7,698 nucleotides of DNA from Methanosarcina sp. (GTDB lineage: Archaea; Halobacteriota; Methanosarcinia; Methanosarcinales; Methanosarcinaceae): assembly GCA_013331265.1 (NCBI GenBank), contig DUGS01000176.1:30593-38290 (forward strand), in the 5' to 3' direction. The notes under the pieces are model-generated. The model had not been told where the DNA came from, ran no database searches, and saw only the letters and a list, made by a program, of their open reading frames with translations. Both the position numbers and the translations under genes were made by a program. Positions 6,713-7,698 of this stretch are shown piece by piece. Numbering within the stretch: position 1 is the stretch's first letter; each line of letters opens with the position of its first letter.

Positions 6713-6760
6713 AAGTTTAATATAATTTAAGTTTAATATAAGTTAAGTTTAATAATATAA
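6713..6760. repeat. 16-bp AT-rich tandem repeat, three copies, between convergent genes
   Basis: Copies start at 6713, 6729 and 6745 and all begin AAGTTTAATA; the third diverges at its end. The unit lies just past the radB stop codon. On the minus strand it supplies repeated short T-rich runs, and a symmetric AAATAAT-G-ATTATTT (6760-6774) overlaps the radB stop, so the block may end the radB transcript. Confidence 0.8.
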
Positions 6761-6772
6761 AATAATGATTAT

Positions 6773-7441
6773 TTAACGAATTCCTTCTGCTGTAATTGAA
6801 AATTCCGCACTTTTGCCTTCAGGACGGGAACGGTGTTTGTAGAGAACGGCGCGCCTTGTACCCTCCCCTGTTTTTTCCAGCCGGATAATTGTCTTTGAAA
6901 TATGTTCCAGAGAGCTGCCGCCCAGCGGACGAACCCCTCCTCCGATAACATCCGAGTATACCTGATTTGTTATAATTGCGGCAAAACCATGTTTACGGGC
7001 AAGAGCATGTAGAAATCCTATCTGGTTGGCAAGCTCTCTGCGGCTTTTTATTCCGGTCTCCTCATCTTCGAGCTCAAACCTGTAATACGAAGTTGCAGAG
7101 TCCAGAACTACGAGCCCGATATTCTCGCCTGCTATCCTTTCCACCTCTCTTATGGCTGAATACTGTTCTTCAAAACTGAGAGGCTCGTAGATAATTATAT
7201 TCCTGGCTATTTCTTTTGCATTTTCTCCTGCAATCTGCTTGAAACGAACAGGAGAAAGCCCTTCCGTATCTATGAAAATGACTTTCTGCCCCTGTTTTAC
7301 GCATTCCACTGCAAGCTGGATACAGATGTTTGTTTTTCCGGTCCCTGCGGCTCCGAAGACCTGAGTCACGATTCCTCTCTCGAAACCCCCTCCAAGGAGG
7401 TCATCAAGAGGTTTACAACCGGAGGGTAATAATTTCTCTAT
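6773..7441 (-). CDS. radB: DNA repair and recombination protein RadB (ATA at the expected start)
   Basis: A RecA/RadA-family ATPase, the archaeal RadA paralogue thought to modulate homologous recombination; 222 aa when read from 7441. The residues are MEKLLPSGCKPLDDLLGGG at the start (first residue from ATA), Walker A GAAGTGKT at 30-37, FIDTEG at about 56-61, Walker B LVVLD at 110-114, TNQV at about 158-161 and HRSRPEG at about 203-209. RadB lacks the N-terminal helix-hairpin-helix domain of RadA, as here. The first canonical start is GTG at 7369, which would delete the conserved SGCKxLDxLLGGG strand that opens the family. ATA at 7441 sits exactly where homologues start, 7 nt after GAGGTG, and the reading frame is closed by TGA 8 codons further upstream. 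So either ATA is used, or the start was mutated, or a frameshift joins a short upstream frame. It converges on the synthase gene. Confidence 0.88.
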   Translation of the reverse strand: MEKLLPSGCKPLDDLLGGGFERGIVTQVFGAAGTGKTNICIQLAVECVKQGQKVIFIDTEGLSPVRFKQIAGENAKEIARNIIIYEPLSFEEQYSAIREVERIAGENIGLVVLDSATSYYRFELEDEETGIKSRRELANQIGFLHALARKHGFAAIITNQVYSDVIGGGVRPLGGSSLEHISKTIIRLEKTGEGTRRAVLYKHRSRPEGKSAEFSITAEGIR

Positions 7442-7485
7442 GACTTGACACCTCTTTTTTCACTTGAGAGGTATGAAAGATCCAT
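7438..7485 (-). other. 15-codon upstream frame overlapping the radB start
   Basis: ATG at 7485 opens MDLSYLSSEKRGVKS and ends in TAG that overlaps the ATA of radB by two bases. A one-base change in the run of six A within it would join it to radB in frame (237 aa in total). The likely start of transcription falls inside this frame, so it is probably not translated as drawn. Confidence 0.15.
7449..7454 (-). promoter_or_regulatory. Ribosome binding site GAGGTG of radB
   Basis: GAGGTG on the minus strand matches the archaeal anti-Shine-Dalgarno perfectly over six bases and ends 7 nt before the ATA at 7441. No ATG, GTG or TTG lies at a usable distance in the radB frame, so this site decides the start. 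Confidence 0.75.
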
Positions 7486-7505
7486 GATATAATGTTTTTT
7501 CGTAT
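7486..7505 (-). promoter_or_regulatory. TATA box and purine-rich BRE of radB
   Basis: On the minus strand CGAAAAAAC (a BRE-like purine run) leads into ATTATATC (7493-7486). Transcription should begin about 25 bp downstream, near 7464, giving a leader of about 23 nt that contains GAGGTG and the ATA start but not the upstream ATG at 7485. Confidence 0.55.
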
Positions 7506-7540
7506 TTTTCATCTTTTTCTGAAAATAGAGCTCTGAAGAC

Positions 7541-7670
7541 TGGAAGTAAAATGAAGAAGGAATATAGGAGAGAGGAATAGAAAATGAAGAGCATGAAAAG
7601 AAAGACGTGAATGAGAAATTGAAAAAGGTAGAAAAGGGGGTTGAAAAGAATGGGGAATGAAATTGATGGT
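7541..7670. other. Purine-rich intergenic tract
   Basis: In these 130 bases the plus strand has only 2 C and about 21 T, so about 82 percent is A or G. Loose variants of ATGAAGA and TTGAAAAG recur. Frames opened by its ATGs close after about 10 codons or fewer, so no coding function is seen. Confidence 0.6.
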
Positions 7671-7674
7671 CTAA

Positions 7675-7698
7675 ATTACTAGACTCAAGATTACTAGA
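7675..7698. repeat. 9-bp direct repeat at the window end
   Basis: ATTACTAGA occurs at 7675-7683 and 7690-7698 with a 15-bp period. The second copy touches the window end, so more copies may follow outside. Confidence 0.5.

Noticed and set aside
6773..7369. radB starting at GTG 7369
   Set aside because: This would remove the conserved first strand and LDxLLGGG loop of the family, although GAGAGGA just upstream makes it not impossible.
7551..7627. Short plus-strand frames in the purine-rich tract
   Set aside because: They close after about 10 codons or fewer and their composition simply reflects the A/G bias.

Overview
The window reads as chromosomal DNA of a methanogenic archaeon, almost certainly a Methanosarcina. 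It contains archaeal-type genes (RadB recombinase, a Sec61-beta/SecG subunit, an archaeal-type myo-inositol-1-phosphate synthase). Shine-Dalgarno sites match the archaeal GGAGGTGAT pattern, intergenic DNA is long and AT-rich, and TATA-like boxes replace bacterial -35/-10 signals. The species cannot be fixed from sequence alone. I see no insertion sequence, prophage, CRISPR array, rRNA or tRNA.

Layout. Positions 15-3391 hold a minus-strand group that runs secG (55 aa), then a membrane-anchored alpha/beta hydrolase, then a helix-hairpin-helix protein with a MutS2-like ATPase. The first two are 24 bp apart and the third follows after about 75 bp, so they may form an operon. A repeat-dense gap without a gene (3392-3817) separates this group from mtnA (minus, to 4837), a methylthioribose-1-phosphate isomerase. 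From about 4860 to 5442 lies a long divergent regulatory region with several inverted repeats and TATA-like boxes. It precedes the plus-strand myo-inositol-1-phosphate synthase (5443-6543), which ends in a hairpin terminator. An AT-rich stretch of 16-bp repeats separates this gene from the convergent radB (6773-7441, minus). Upstream of radB are a TATA box and a 130-base purine-rich tract that runs almost to the window end.

How the genes fit together. They are mostly housekeeping and not one pathway: membrane protein export (secG), DNA recombination or repair (radB, the MutS2-like protein), purine/methionine side-product recycling (mtnA) and inositol ether-lipid precursor synthesis (the synthase). 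The hydrolase has no assigned substrate.

Most notable points: radB has no canonical start codon where the family, the ribosome binding site and the TATA box all place its start, and an ATA sits there instead. Non-coding DNA carries at least eight independent short tandem duplications with units of 10-24 bp, one spanning the mtnA stop codon. The inositol-phosphate synthase has an unusually complex upstream region. I found no clear evidence of an undescribed multi-gene system.
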